DNA of 64,000 nucleotides from Macrolepiota albuminosa (taxonomy: Eukaryota; Basidiomycota; Agaricomycetes; Agaricales; Agaricaceae), in NCBI GenBank assembly GCA_027475525.1, contig JAMWFC010000122.1:558001-622000 (forward strand), written 5' to 3'. Of this stretch, positions 36,821-49,300 are shown piece after piece. Position 1 is the stretch's first letter. Every line of letters starts with the position of its first letter. Position numbers and translations under genes: made by a program. The notes beneath the pieces are model-generated. The model was not told the origin of the DNA. It did no database searches and saw nothing but the letters and a program-made list of their open reading frames with translations.

Positions 36821-38270
36821 ATGAGTCAAGGAAAAACTAGACCTTCCAATCCAGTAGACTTAACCAAGTGTCAATCGCACCAAGCCTACTACACTGCACT
36901 ATCCCGCAGTGCTACTGCTGCAGGAACGCTCATCATACAAGGATTTGATGCTAACAAAATACAAGGCAAAGCGAGTGGTGCATTGCGCAGGGAATTTTGT
37001 GACTTGGAGCTGCTCGATGAAATAACCAAACTCAGATATATGAACCAGCTCTCTAAAAGTTTTGTCGATTCACCTAGATGATCTGATCTAATTCATTCAT
37101 TTAGACAATGCAAATGAAAAGGTTACATGCCCCCTAACCTTCATACAGCCTTACATTGGAGTGACAAGGACCCTTACAATGATGCATCATTCCCAGATAT
37201 CAAATGGCAGGTTGCTAGTGAAGATAGACCTATTAAGCTACCGCAGTCCCCTAAAAGCAGATTTATTCCAGCTAAGGGCACTCAGCCCATAGTGCATCCT
37301 CAACCAATACACAGCAAAATAAACCGGAACCGCGAAGATTTATTCCAGCTAAGGGCACTCAGCCCATAGTGCATCCTCAACCAATACACAGCAAAATAAA
37401 CCGGAACCGCGATGATAGTTCACTCAACTTGAAAATTTTGAAAAATCTTATAAGCGGTGAACAGGAATTAAATTTGGACAGATGTGGAGGACTGGTTGGA
37501 ACTAAGTGGAATGCCAACAGTTGCGCGTACAACGCGGTGATAACTATATTGTACAATATGTGGCAAGATGACATGTCACTATGGTCGACGACTTTCCGAT
37601 CATTTGGGACATCAATTATGCGAAGTATGGAAAGCAACTTCTTATCAACACACAAAAGTAAAATCACACTGGAGGACGCAAGAGAGGATTTGAGAAATTG
37701 TATGAACAATCACAATCTGAGAAACTTTTTGTATGGTGAACTAACGAGTGTTCATGCTGTGATCAAAGAGTTGCTTATATACAAGCAAAATATATACACA
37801 TTATACATGCACTGTCCACACGGTCATGCAGTTAACAGAAGAGCTGTTACGTCGAATTCGTGTCAGATTGCCATACTATATAATTCACAACCGTCAATAC
37901 AACATTTCCTAAGGAACATGGAATTTCTTACCGAATCTCGGTGCAGAACATGCATGTCTGAATTAGTTAGAATAATAAAAACAGTATACACGGCACTGAT
38001 ACTGTCTTTTGATGTGGCGTCAATTGACATCGCAATTAATAGATACGTCAACGTGCCGGTTTATGGGTCAGATAATATATTCTAAAAGGTATCATATATT
38101 TTGCAAACAGTCATTTTACTTGTTGATACGTGGATTTGTCCTTGAGGGTGTGGTTCCATGATGGTTTAATTACTGGTAGAAGGTTGATTGTCAAAGAAGG
38201 CAGTCTGGATACGTTGGATATACAAGTCTGCAGAGGTAGTAAAGCAACAATAGTGTTATACATCAGAGTG
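36821..38270 (+). pseudogene. C-terminal fragment of a Pif1-like helicase / peptidase-like protein
   Basis: The first frame (36821-37081) encodes YYTALSRSATAAGTLIIQGFD and ASGALRREFCDLELLDEITKLRY. This matches the end of Pif1-like helicases found in Agaricomycete genomes, often Helitron-linked. The later frame (37369-38085) encodes GTKWNANSCAYNAVITILYN, a W-x-x-N-S-C-A-Y pattern that resembles the catalytic cysteine block of the peptidase-like domain fused behind such helicases. The end WFHDGLITGRRLIV near 38150 would be its histidine-side block. The two parts fall in different frames only because of the 77-bp duplication at 37259-37412. The helicase core and the rest of the element are missing to the left. 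Cysteine-peptidase activity is inference. Confidence 0.55.
37259..37412. repeat. 77-bp perfect tandem duplication inside the helicase-tail frame
   Basis: 'agatttattccagctaaggg' at 37259 and 37336; exactly 77 identical bases. It adds 77 bp (not a multiple of 3) and so breaks an otherwise continuous frame. Confidence 0.9.
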
Positions 38271-38399
38271 GCGTAATCGTATATTACCGATGGGGAGTTG
38301 TTTAGTTTGAATCAAGTCTGTGTATTTAAGGATATAGGTCGTATTACTATATTACTACGAAGCCATCCACCTACGCTAGAAGTGATATTGTTCAAACGA

Positions 38400-41319
38400 C
38401 CCCCTTGCAAAATCAGGACAGTTAACGTGAATTTGGACGCCGTGACACTCCCAGATGCATTCAATGGTGACCGAGTGATAGGTGAGCATTTCCTGCAGTC
38501 CTGCATCACCTATATTCAGCTCAGTGGTGAGGCTTTCCCCTCTGATGCTCTCAAGATTGCTTGGGTTCTTTCTTACATGAAGTCTGGGTGAGCTTCAACA
38601 TATGCACTATGAGTCTTTTGATGCCCTGGAGGAGTGGAGAGTTTTGGAAGTTGGGATCAGTTTGAGAAGGAGTTTCAGACAGAGTTCTTCCCCTTGGACC
38701 CTGCTAAGGTGGCAGCCCTCACTCTCCAAGATCCTCATTAATATGGGCAGGGGAAGTGGACCCTAGATGAGTATATCAACTCCTTCAGAGCTCTTGCTGA
38801 ACAGGCCTGCTATCCAGACAGCTCTGTCTCACCTTCTGAGATGGCCTCCTTCCCTCTCTCATAGACTGGATTGACAGCATGGCTGAGGGATGACCTGACG
38901 ACATGAGTATTGAGACCTGGTATCAGGTAGCATGGGATCAGTGGCAGCTCATAGAGTTACGATGTGAGCTCCACTGAGGAACTGCCCCTCATTCCACCTC
39001 ACAGGCATCTTTTCCTGCTTGTCATCCCATCCAGCCCTCCTTTCCATTTTGTGCTCCACCCCCAGCTCAGGTACCTGCAGCACATCCCCTCCCTCTTGGG
39101 GTACCTATGGACGTTAATGCCTCTTGTCAATGTTCCTCTCTTCCTCTTCTCTGCCATCACTGTGGGAAGCCTGGTTACTTTGCTCAATATTGTCCCCAGA
39201 GGTTGGAGGTGCGCTATCTCTCAGCTTTAGAGCAGGAAGAGCTCCTTCTCCAGCTCCTTGCTGCCTGAGATGTTCAAGGAAACCCCTCCCCAGATGTACA
39301 GACTGAAACAGAACCTTTGGATGAGTCCTTAGGTCCTGTGGAAGCTGTAGCAGAACCATTGGATGGGTCCTTTGGTTCTGCAGGGGAGGGTTTTCAATAG
39401 AACAATGGATGAGTTGTATGCCTCCGCTGCCTGGTGCTAATCAGTTTACATGTCTATCAGTAGAATCTTCTAATGTATTGCTCCCTGTTCCTGATTCTCT
39501 GACTGAAACTGTAAGCACCCCCCTCCAACAAACAGAATACCCCCTTGGTCCAAGCCTCAGCTAAGACCTCCTCTCCTGTCCAACAACCACGTGTCCCAGC
39601 TTGGAAATGATGTCTTTCTCATTGCTATGTTGTTGCCTCCACTCCCTCTCCCAACTCTCTGTGTCTGAATGTGGAGATTGAGACAACTGACACTCAGCAG
39701 ACTCAAAGCATCATAGCTCTCTTGGACAGTGGTGCTACTGGACTCTTCCTGGACACTCATTATGTGGAACAACACCAGCTCACTACCTGACCCCTCTCTC
39801 ACCCTATTCCAGTCTATAACATTGATGGTATGCTCAATGAAGCTGGATCCATCTGCTCAGTGGTGGATTTAGTCCTTTGTTATCAGACACATTCTGAGCG
39901 TGCTGTCTTTGCAGTCACCAGCCTAGGAAAGCAGGACATGATACTTGGGTTCTCCTGGCTGCGTGATCACAATCCTAAGATTGACTGGGCCAAGGGTAAG
40001 GTGAGCATGAGCTGCTGCCCTTGATGGTGTTCCACATGTGCCAAGGAAGTTAGAGAGGAGCATAGAGAGTCAGTCCATGAGCATGCTGCTATCCAGGCCT
40101 GCTGAGTTGGACACCTCCCCTTTGCAAACCTTGACCTACTGGATCCTCCCCCTCTGGCATTCCCTTATAGAGAGGCCCTCTATGAGGATGCTCAAGGTGT
40201 AGTGAGTGAAGCCCAGATGGAAGATGGATGTGAGGGTGAATTTGGGTGTGCTCCTGACTCAGAGTCTCCAGACAAGGCTATTGAGACAGGTGATAGGATT
40301 TATGCAACTACCTTACAACCTCCATCAACAGTAGCAGAGATTAGAGCTAGCCAAACTACTTCCCAGCGGCTAGCTCAGGCATTTGCTGCCAACTCTGCTC
40401 CTAAGTCATTCTGAGATGCAGTCCCTCATCACCTGCAAGACTTTGAGGATGTTTTCTCTAAGGCATCATTTTACTCTCTCCCTGAGCGTAAGCAGTGGGA
40501 CCATGCAATTGAGCTTATGCCCAATGCTGAGCCCTCTAGCTGCAAGGTCTATCCTCTCTCTCCCAGAGAACAGGATGAGCTTGATGCCTTTTTGCAGGAG
40601 AATTTAGACTCTGGTTGCATCTGTCCCTCAAAGTCTCCAATGGCCTCTCCAGTCTTCTTCATTAAGAAGAAGGATGGATCTCTACATCTGATTCAGGACT
40701 ACTGAGTCTTGAATGCAATGACTGTAAAGAATTGCTACCCTTTACCACTCATTTCAGAGCTTGTCAACAACCTCCAAGGTGCACGCTACTTTACCAAGTT
40801 GGATGTCTACTGAGGCTACAACAATGTGCACATCAAAGAAGGTGATGAGTGGAAGGCAGCATTCCAAACAAATTGTGGACTCTTTGAACCTCTGGTAATG
40901 TTCTTTGGCCTCACTAATAGCCCTGCCACCTTCCAGACCATGATGAACAACATTTTCTGAGACCTCATAGTGGAAGGTGTTGTGTGTGTATACCTTAACA
41001 ATATTCTCATCTATACCAAGACTCTAGAGAAGCATTGTCGGATTACACACATTGCACTGGAATGTCTTTGCCAACACCAGCTCTATTTTAAGCCAGAGAA
41101 ATGCGAGTTCGAGCAGACTAAGGTTGAATATCTTGGACTGATCATCTCTCATGGAATGGCTGAGATGGACCCAGTCAAGGTGGCTGGTGTGGCAGAGTGG
41201 CCAGAGCCTAAGAACAAGAAGGAGGTTCAGGCCTTTCTGGGTTTCACCAACTTCTACCAGAGGTTTATTCAGGATTTCTCACACCATGCCTGGCCCCTCT
41301 TTGATCTCACTACTAAGGC
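38400..41319 (+). pseudogene. Gypsy retrotransposon gag-protease-RT, decayed, split by KDZ copy 2
   Basis: Blocks in order: gag start DAFNGDRVIGEHFLQSCITY and GEAFPSDALKIAWVLSYMKS (38455-38585); and a zinc knuckle CHHCGKPGYFAQYC (39152-39193) with H changed to Y. Next are aspartic protease ALLDSGATGLFLD (39716-39755) with GKQDMILGFSWLRDHNP (39927-39980), and RT from about 40540. RT shows [37 protein letters not shown] and VYLNNILIYT. The Y-x-D-D motif has become YLNN, so both catalytic aspartates are lost. Stops in RT are TGA where CGA (Arg) is expected. The frame runs into the KDZ target site at 41312 and resumes at 58526. Intact elements copy their RNA into DNA in cytoplasmic particles. Confidence 0.85.
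41312..41319. repeat. Left 8-bp target site duplication of KDZ copy 2
   Basis: actaaggc abuts the left end and matches actaagga at 58526-58533 in 7 of 8 positions. Joining the flanks restores the Gypsy frame (LTTK then DTPWHWD). Confidence 0.75.
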
Positions 41320-42840
41320 ACATAGAGACATCACAACAGTACGTGTCATACGTTGTATGGGAGCCCGCTTTGTGCTGTACCATACGTGTCCAGCGGAGTC
41401 CGCTACACTGGAGCGGAGCAGTCCCCACAGTGCCGTAGAATACAGAGCTGCAGACGTGTCACAATGTGCTGTATGACACGGTCCAGTGGATCAATAAAAG
41501 GCGGGCACACACATGCGCATGCAGGCCCGGCGGATGCCAGCGGACACTAGCAGATGTCAATGTGCGTCAGCGGCCGCCGGCGGGCATCAGCACATGAGTG
41601 AAAACCTCCTCCATTGGTGGACTTCATGGCATGAATAAACCCTCCTCGAGGTTCCCCACTTCCCTCCCCTCTCCATTCCTCCCTGCAATAACTCGAGGCT
41701 GCACGTCTCCCCTTCCATCCTTTTCCCACCCCCGACGCCAGCGTACATCCACAAAAGGGCCCTGAAAATCTACGCAGGCCTACGCAAGCCACCAGCGGAC
41801 ATCCACGCAGACGTACGTCGACGGACTCAAACCTACACGGGCCCTCCCAGGCCTGCGCAGGACACCAGCGGACATCCACAGAGGCCTACGCAGGTCCACG
41901 GAGTCTGGTTGGACCAAGGAAAAAAGTAACTTCGTCTTGCCCGCTGTATGCCTGTGGGGGGGAATCAAACCCCCGGCCTTGGGAAAGCCTCCAGCAACGG
42001 AACGCACATTTAACCGTTGCACCACAGGTCCGTTACTAACGGATAGATTCAAAGGTCGGATAACACAATGAACGGACGCCCACCTACGTTTCCGCAGGTT
42101 CCTGTATGGATTTTTTGAGGTGGAAGGGGGGTGGCATACCTCCCAAAAGAGTTTTCGTGGCCTGAAAGGGGCGTTGGCATCAGCAGCCATCAGCTGGCAT
42201 CCGTCGGAGTTTGTCGGCAGCCGTTGTGACCCGCTGGCATCCGTCGGCATCCGTCGGCATCCGTCGTGCATCCGTCGGCATCCACTGGTATCCATCAGCA
42301 TCCACAGGAATCCGTCAGCAACCCCCGGCATCGTCCGGCATCATCCGGCATCAGGGCAGGAGAGAAGGAAACGGGGTGCGTGGGTGTCTGCCGCATGGGG
42401 TGGCGTCTCGGAGAGTGTGGGGGGTGGCGGAAGAGGGATGGGGGTGGGGAGAAAGAGGGGGAAGGGGGAAGGGGAGGAGCGTGGGTGTCCGCTGGTACCC
42501 CAGTGGACGTAGCAGACGTCGGACGTCAGGTCAGGGGGGAGGAGGGAAGCGGGGTGCATGTGGTGGACGGGGGTGGCGTGTGAGGTAGTGTGGGGAGTGG
42601 AGAGGATGGCACTGGGGAGAAAGAGGGGGAAGGGCGGAAGAGGGTGCGTGAGTGTCCGCTGTCCGCTGGCATGCCAGCGGACGGTAGCGGACGGTAGCTG
42701 ACGTCGGCATGTGAGCCAGCTGACGTCAGCGGTGCAACCAGTCCCAGTGGTTCAGTGGAATATTTGTTTATTGATATTCAATATTGTGTACAGCGGTGGG
42801 TTCTACTCCCCCTACTCCACCTTAATGGGGTCTAATGGTG
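41320..42840 (+). repeat. Left terminal inverted repeat of KDZ copy 2
   Basis: Aligns with the reverse complement of 55950-58525 once the solo LTR and a 77-bp duplication there are left out. Contains a tRNA-like unit, GACGTC/GTCCGC-rich subterminal words and a short GACGGATGCC-type minisatellite (about 42180-42330, reverse). Long open frames on both strands come from the low-complexity GC-rich sequence, not from genes. Confidence 0.85.
41951..42028 (-). tRNA. tRNA-like sequence in left TIR, copy 2
   Basis: 78-nt class II-like unit on the minus strand with perfect CCTGTGG/CCACAGG acceptor pairing, TGGTGCAACGG as A box, T stem of five G-C pairs and B box GGTTTGATTCC (one change from consensus). 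Anticodon arm irregular. Confidence 0.5.
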
Positions 42841-43830
42841 ACAATGGAATATTGAGAGGCGGGTTGGACTCCTGCTAGTGACAAATATTTTAATAGGGCC
42901 TGTAAGCCCTAATAAAATATCCGTTCATCACTCGCTAGCATCATCAAGTTGATCTGTTAAAAACGCTGAAAATTACTGAAGCGGGTATGGGTTGGACGAA
43001 GTTGCGCATAGTCACGAGATCTGGAATGACCACATGCGCAAAGACAACCAACCCATGCCACTGCAGAAATCTCTGGAGTTTTAAACGGATCACATTAATG
43101 ATGCTAGCGGACATCAGCGGCCTGCTGCTCTAATATGCACTAGCAGGAGTCAAACCCACCTCTTGTGCACAATATCAAATATCAATTTATCAATATTCCA
43201 TTGTACCACAGGCGCTTACTTAGAAGGGGGTCAAACCTGCCTGTCAGTGGCCTATGGTAGTTGATCTGACCCACTCAATTTTCAGTATTGTGTGGAGTGG
43301 CAGGTTCGACTCCCCTAGTCCAGACTTCCCTAGTCCACCATAATGACGTATAATGGTGTCTTTTTATACTGCTGCATTTTTGCACTAGATGTAAACTATA
43401 CTAATTTTTGGTAAGGGTCTGTGGTCGAATGGAATATTGATACATTGATATTTCATATTGTGCACAAGAGCCGGGTTCGAATCCCACTAGTGCACATCAT
43501 TAGACATGACATAACTTTGTTTTACTAATTGTTATTTACGTCTATATTCTTTCTACTGCCCAATTCGAGGGTTCAAGTCCCCCTTGTGTAATCATTGAAG
43601 AGTGTGTTGTTTTTTGCGTTCATGAGAGTGGCATAATGGAACAAAACAATGGGACGGTTAATCTTAGTGGACCTGAGTCCTGTCCAAACTAATTGAAATG
43701 TCTGTAGTAAAGTGCTGTAGCCTAGTACACAATACTAGAGTGATATTTATGTATAATCCACAGAATGTCCTGTGGTCTAGCAGAATATTGTCAGTTTATG
43801 TTCCTTCTAGTGCACAACTGGAGGTAACGG
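42739..43830. repeat. tRNA-like unit array, inner left flank of KDZ copy 2
   Basis: Units lie near 42739 (+), 43128 (-), 43262 (+), 43417 (+), 43540 (+) and 43766 (+). The clearest is 43417-43500, with TGGTCGAATGGAATATT and an exact B box GGTTCGAATCC. No gene lies between 42840 and 43974. Confidence 0.6.
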
Positions 43831-43974
43831 ATCAAATGGATTTATAATGGATTCATCAGCGGCACAACGGGACAGTTAATCTTGACAAAAAATATCAGCA
43901 GCACAACAGGACGGTTAATCTTGACGAAAAATAACCAACGGAAAAGCCAAGAATTATAGTAACTAAGGATTAAA

Positions 43975-46104
43975 TTACTCGTCCGATGTGTATTCCTCCT
44001 CTTCATTAGATTCATGTAATGTGTCTGAATAGAACAAATCCTCATCAAGCAGGTAGTCTGCTGTCAAAAATGCAAAGTCGTCCAGTGTATATGGCCCTTG
44101 AGGTCTGGGAAGTGTGATGTCTTCATACTTTGCTATCAGGCCTGACGATGAAGATGGTGAGGGTGACTCTGACATATCAACAGACACATTATCAGCACGA
44201 CCAGCTTGATTGAAAGGGCCAATGGGCCTACATCGACCATGTTTTGCTCTAGCGTGAAATTCTTGTTCTGTTGAAATAAATTAACTATGATTACCAGTGC
44301 CAAATTATACTCACGTTGTTGATACAATTCGTTAATTCTTCTCTGATCCTCACATCGAGTCATACGTGACTCATATTCCTCCCACTCCCAGACATTGTTA
44401 CCAGTAGGTAGGGTTGGAGAAGGAGATTGTTGGAAGGGGGAAGACGGATTTGAAGAGCCGTTACATCAAAAAGCGGTGGAAGATTTTCTTCGTCATCGGC
44501 TGCCATGCCTCCATCCGTCTCTTCTGCCGTCACAAGAAATAGCGGCGGAAGGTTTTCTTCGTCCTCGGTTGCCATACGTCCACCGCTCTGGACTTCCGTT
44601 TGTCCGCTGTCACCGGCCGCCACGGTCTCCATCGCTGTTAGTCCTTCTGCTCCTTCACCAACAATGAATAGAGGTGGCAAAAAATTGTTGTCCATCTCCT
44701 CTTCCGCAGGAATGAACAAAGGGGGCAAATCATTGTCTTTGGTCTCCTCTTCCGCAGGAATGAACAAAGGAGGCAAAGAATCCTCTTCCATCTCCTCTTG
44801 CGCAGGAATGAACAAAGGTGGCAAAGATTTGTCTTCCGTCTCCTCTTCTGCAGGAATGAACAAAGGCGGCAAAGATTCGTCTTCCGTCTCCTCTTCCGCA
44901 GGAATGAACAAAGGAGGGATACCCTCTAAGTCAGGGTCACTAATGGATGGATTAGGGATATCCACCTGGTCATCGTCAGTTTCCCCCAGCTCCCTGAATG
45001 TCCCACGGACATGAGCTGCTGGGGCGGAAGGAAGTTGGGATGCCGGTTGAACCACAACGCGAGAGTTTTCCATTGTAGGGCCATACACCAGTCCAGGCTT
45101 ACTCTGACTGTAGAGGTGGTGGAATGGATGTTGTGTGTTCGAGGGTTTGATATGTGTCAAGGATGGCCATTGGGGAGAGTCGACATCAGGGAGAGTGGTA
45201 GGATGGGCCATGGAGAGGCAGTCTTGAGGATCAGGCTGCTCACCATCAATACTGTTGGTATGGGACTCGATGCCTGTCAATTGGCCCGTCCGAGCAGGAT
45301 CCACGGACCTGGCAACGGAACTGACAACGGAAGCAGCAACGGACTTGCTGCCAGCAAACAGGCAGATCATATTGTTGGCCGTTGGCACATGTTCCGTCCT
45401 ATCCAGCGACCGCCACTTGTCTAGGGCTAGAAGCGTCTGCTGGTGGCCCCTGGTGGATCCACTACCTGCAAACACACGGAGCAAATCATCTGGTGCTGGG
45501 ACGGACACCAATCCATCAGATGGCAATGTCATGGGCGGCCGGCGGTTGCATGCCAAGAAGCTTTCAAGAGAGTGGAAGCCTTGCTGATGTACGAGAAGGC
45601 AATGCTCCAGCGTTTCATTGCTTAAGACCTGAACATCCTCTCGGCCAATGTGGTTCCACCAATCACAGCCATACAGATTTCTAATAAGACCTTGACGGCC
45701 ATCAACAAACTCCAGGATCTCTGTGGGCAAAGTTTGCTGATTTTGGAGAGGGAAAAATCGGCTCATGCTTTTGATAATGTCTGGGACATTGCAGACCACA
45801 TTATTCAGTGATGCAGCCCCCAGATATGACAATACAAAGTTCTATGGCACACAGTCAGATCCTAATATATTTACACATTTTGAAGTTATCTTACCAACTC
45901 CTTGTCTAGATGCTGGATAATCCATGCCTCTTCCGCTTCAAGACTTGGCGCAAGATTGCCAAATATGGAAAGTGCTGCAATGAGGCATGACTCGATGTAG
46001 TCAACAACCTCTTGCAAATTTTCTAGTACAGTAGCTTGGGACATGACATTGTGTGGTACAGAACGCCATTGCACTCTTGCTTGTAGAAGCGGATACTGCT
46101 ATGT
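43975..46104 (-). CDS. KDZ-element gene A, copy 2: PPLF-repeat protein of unknown function
   Basis: Three exons can be read on the minus strand. The first (46104-45895) has LLQARVQWRSVPHNVMSQAT and EEAWIIQHLDKEL. A 53-bp GT-AG intron (45842-45894) follows. The large exon (45841-44315) starts with SYLGAASLNNVVCNVPDII. A 47-bp intron (44268-44314) leads to the last exon, ending EEEEYTSDE-stop. The large exon holds eight PPLF motifs. Six lie in tandem 16-residue units (PPLFIPAEEETED type) at about 44930-44660, followed by two more. The protein is acidic and mostly disordered, with no domain I know. One nucleotide is missing near 44446 relative to copy 1, which shifts the frame before the last intron. 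The true start is unclear, and a role beside the transposase is inference from synteny. Confidence 0.65.
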
Positions 46105-46221
46105 ATCAGATTTTTGTGCCTTGTAAACAAAAGTGATTTTCAACAATTCCATTGCACGTGACTGTCACAAATCCGTTCTGATCATCCGCTGATGGCAGCA
46201 AGCTGCATCCATCAGTTCAAT

Positions 46222-46321
46222 CAGTCTCTGCATCTGTCACATCAATCAGTCTCTGCATCCGTCACATCAATCCGTCTCTGCATCCATCACATCAATCCGT
46301 CTCTGCATCTACCATTTTCAC
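46222..46321. repeat. 25-bp minisatellite, 4 units
   Basis: Units like 'cagtctctgcatcygtcaca' recur at 46222, 46247, 46272 and 46297, just downstream of the transposase stop. KDZ copy 1 has three units at the same place (about 19098-19165). Confidence 0.8.
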
Positions 46322-49300
46322 AGCAGATCTCTTGCAGTTTGGGGGGGAATAAAATCAGGAAGCACCCGCCTAAATTTATCAATTGCCATCGAGGCCAATT
46401 CTTGCCACATGGCCACCTTTTTGTGGGCATATGACTGGAGACCTCTTTTCTTCACTGACATACCACGCTTCGACCAAATATCTGCCTGGTTGAAGAAATA
46501 CCGAACTGTCCACTCATTTCACTCGTGACAAGCTGACATTCCTCTGTCCATCTGTTGCGTTGTGCTCTAGCACGTAGATAATGAACACGATTAACTGAAG
46601 AGATATGTTCATGAACGGATGTAATGATAATGGAAATGTTAACAAGAGGACTCACATTCAGAAATAGTTGCAGATTCATTTTCTGCATCAGAATTAGAGT
46701 GCCATATCCAAGATACCTTGATCCTTGATGAACCAGGAATATTGGGATCTCGTATAGCTGTGCTTGCATTCAAATCCGCTTTCTGTAGAACTGGATACTT
46801 TCTCTGAATGCTGGGGTCCGATCCCAGTTGCAGCAGAGCACTGCGGCATCGTGCATAGGCACGAGCCTTCACCAGGATTGAGGCCTGGATTCTTTGAAGA
46901 GATGCGCGAGCTCGAGTTTTCACATTCTTGCTTGGGGTGACCCGGACAACGTGAGAATATAGGAATGATTTCTCTGCAATGAATTCCTGAAGGGCTTGCA
47001 GGAGCCTTTCAATTTGAATCAAGTGCAGATTGCGCTCTATCATTGTTAATGGTGAGACATTACCCATGATCATAGATGGGAAGGAGATTTCAAAATCTTC
47101 TGGAACAACTACATCCATTGGTTCAAGGTTATCTGCTGGCGGTACCAGTGGATCCGCTGGTTGTCCATCTTCTGCCATTTTATTGTCGTCAAAGGCTCCG
47201 GGAACTTCATCCGGTTCCAGGGGGGCAGTCTGCCTTCCACCAGCAATGAACCCACTCCTGTCCTGAGAAGCAGCAAGGACATTGAGTTGAACCCTTAATA
47301 TTTCTCTTTCCGCCTCGACCTTTTGCCGATCATCATTGCTTGCATGCCGATTCAAACGGCGAACCTGGTCCTGAATTGCAATTCTGAGCTTCCAATTAGT
47401 GAAATAGTTTGGGCCATCAGCAATACACCTTACTGCTGCTCCTCAATGTCAAGGGCAAGTTGAATCCAGAAGGAATGAATATCTGTCGCTGCAACATCCG
47501 TTGAGTGGTTTCCACTGTCTGCTGCTATTCGGTCTTCACTTGCACTATTGAAGGTCATTGTATGAGCTTTCAGAATATCCATTGCTTTACGTTTCCCTCC
47601 TCTCTGAGCCTTTCTGCCTTAGCTATTCCGGCTTCCCAGCTTGTTAGTAAATCCGTTGATATTCCGACGGATCGCTCGGTGAAATATTGAACGGCTGCAT
47701 CTCTCATCTCAACAGCAGTCCTGTACTTTCGACATAGGAATGGAACCATGTCAAGCAGCTTCTTCCAGTTTGAGTCACACATGTGATCATCAAGGATTTC
47801 TGCCCGATGTGCCAAGGTAGCCATATGGGCCATCTGTGAGACTTCATTTAGTGTAGACCAGAGACTTTCAATTATCTCCCCAGCCAAATGACCGGCCCCG
47901 GGAATGAAGGACGGGGCAAAGCGGAAAAAACAATCCTCCTTATGCCCATGGACATGAAGAAGTCCTATTGCAAAGTCCACGAGTAGATTATCTGGCAGGA
48001 CTTCTCCGGCCTCGGCAAGCTGTTCAGAAAATTTGACACACCACTGGCATGCTATGTCATATACCAGTAGGAGACGCTGAATCCCATCCATGTTGGTTGT
48101 CTTAACTGCCCGTGTGATGGAAAAGTCTGTGTAAACCTGGCCTTCACCACGGGTCAAGTTTGTTACACTATTAGCAAAGCAGCCGTGCCATGTACATGCC
48201 GTTGCAACAATACCAGTAATGTCGCATGACTTGTTCATCATCAGGGCCTTTTCAATAGCTTTGAATGTGTTTTCACAGGCGGCTCTCTGGACAGCCGGAG
48301 GTCCAGCAGATGGCCGATGGACAGGATTGAATTGATGAGCGGACGGTGGACAGGTAGAGTTAAAGAATGTCACTCACCGTTGGCTGTTCCTTTGCGTGCT
48401 TGAGATAGTGGGTGAGCTCATCCCTCCTGGCCATCATACCACCGCCTTCTGAATGCCATACATCATGAGCAGGATTAGAATGTCAGACGTGATCCGCCTT
48501 GAAGTTGCCGTCCATCATTAAAGAACGATTGAACTTCCACCGGACGGGATCTTCTTCCCAGTTGGATGGAAGATTGACTCCTGGTTGGGGACAAGTTGGA
48601 CAGAATATTGCAAGTTCACCACGGTCCGGCGCCATGGGATGCCTCAATTCATCATGGCCGAAGCCTGCCCACTTCAACTTCTTCAGCCACCGCCATGAAC
48701 GAGAAAGTCGTCGTAGCTCGCGGTAAAGGTTATCCACCTCACCAGAAGATGCAATCGGGGAAGTTATTCTTGCAATTTTCTGCCAGTACTGGTAGGCGGA
48801 TGCTTTGCACTCTAGATTCATCAGACGGAAGTCGTCCAGCACAGCCGTTGTAAAATATGTTTGTGTCCAATCAAATGTACTGGGGACCAGCTGCGAGCAG
48901 ATGGTATCCTCCACCAAGACATCCATCCCAGAACACTCACATGAAATGACAGTGATGTAGTGTACTCCAGTTGTGTGAACAATCCGTTGTATTGGATTCC
49001 CAAAGCAATCATATTGTCCATACGGAACCTGTTCGTGGCTGGCCGATCTTCTGGAATATCTTTATTGGCACATTATTCTCTGGTTCCTATTGCTCTTCCT
49101 CTTCCATGATTTGATCAAGGCTGGCATCCTGAAGTCTGCTCAGGAAATCTGAAGTCATATGGATGTGCTGCTAGATGTCCCGGGTCGCTATCCACTGATG
49201 GAAGTTCAACATCCAGTTGATATTTGAGTCATAGAAACTCTTGCTCCTGAATGTCCTTTTTCCGCTTGTAGTCCTCAAAGCCCTGACCCTGACCTTCCCT

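Noticed and set aside
44505..45014. 158-codon plus-strand frame with repeated SSSAGMNKGGK
   Set aside because: It is the exact antisense of the PPLF repeat of gene A; the splice sites and conservation support the minus strand.
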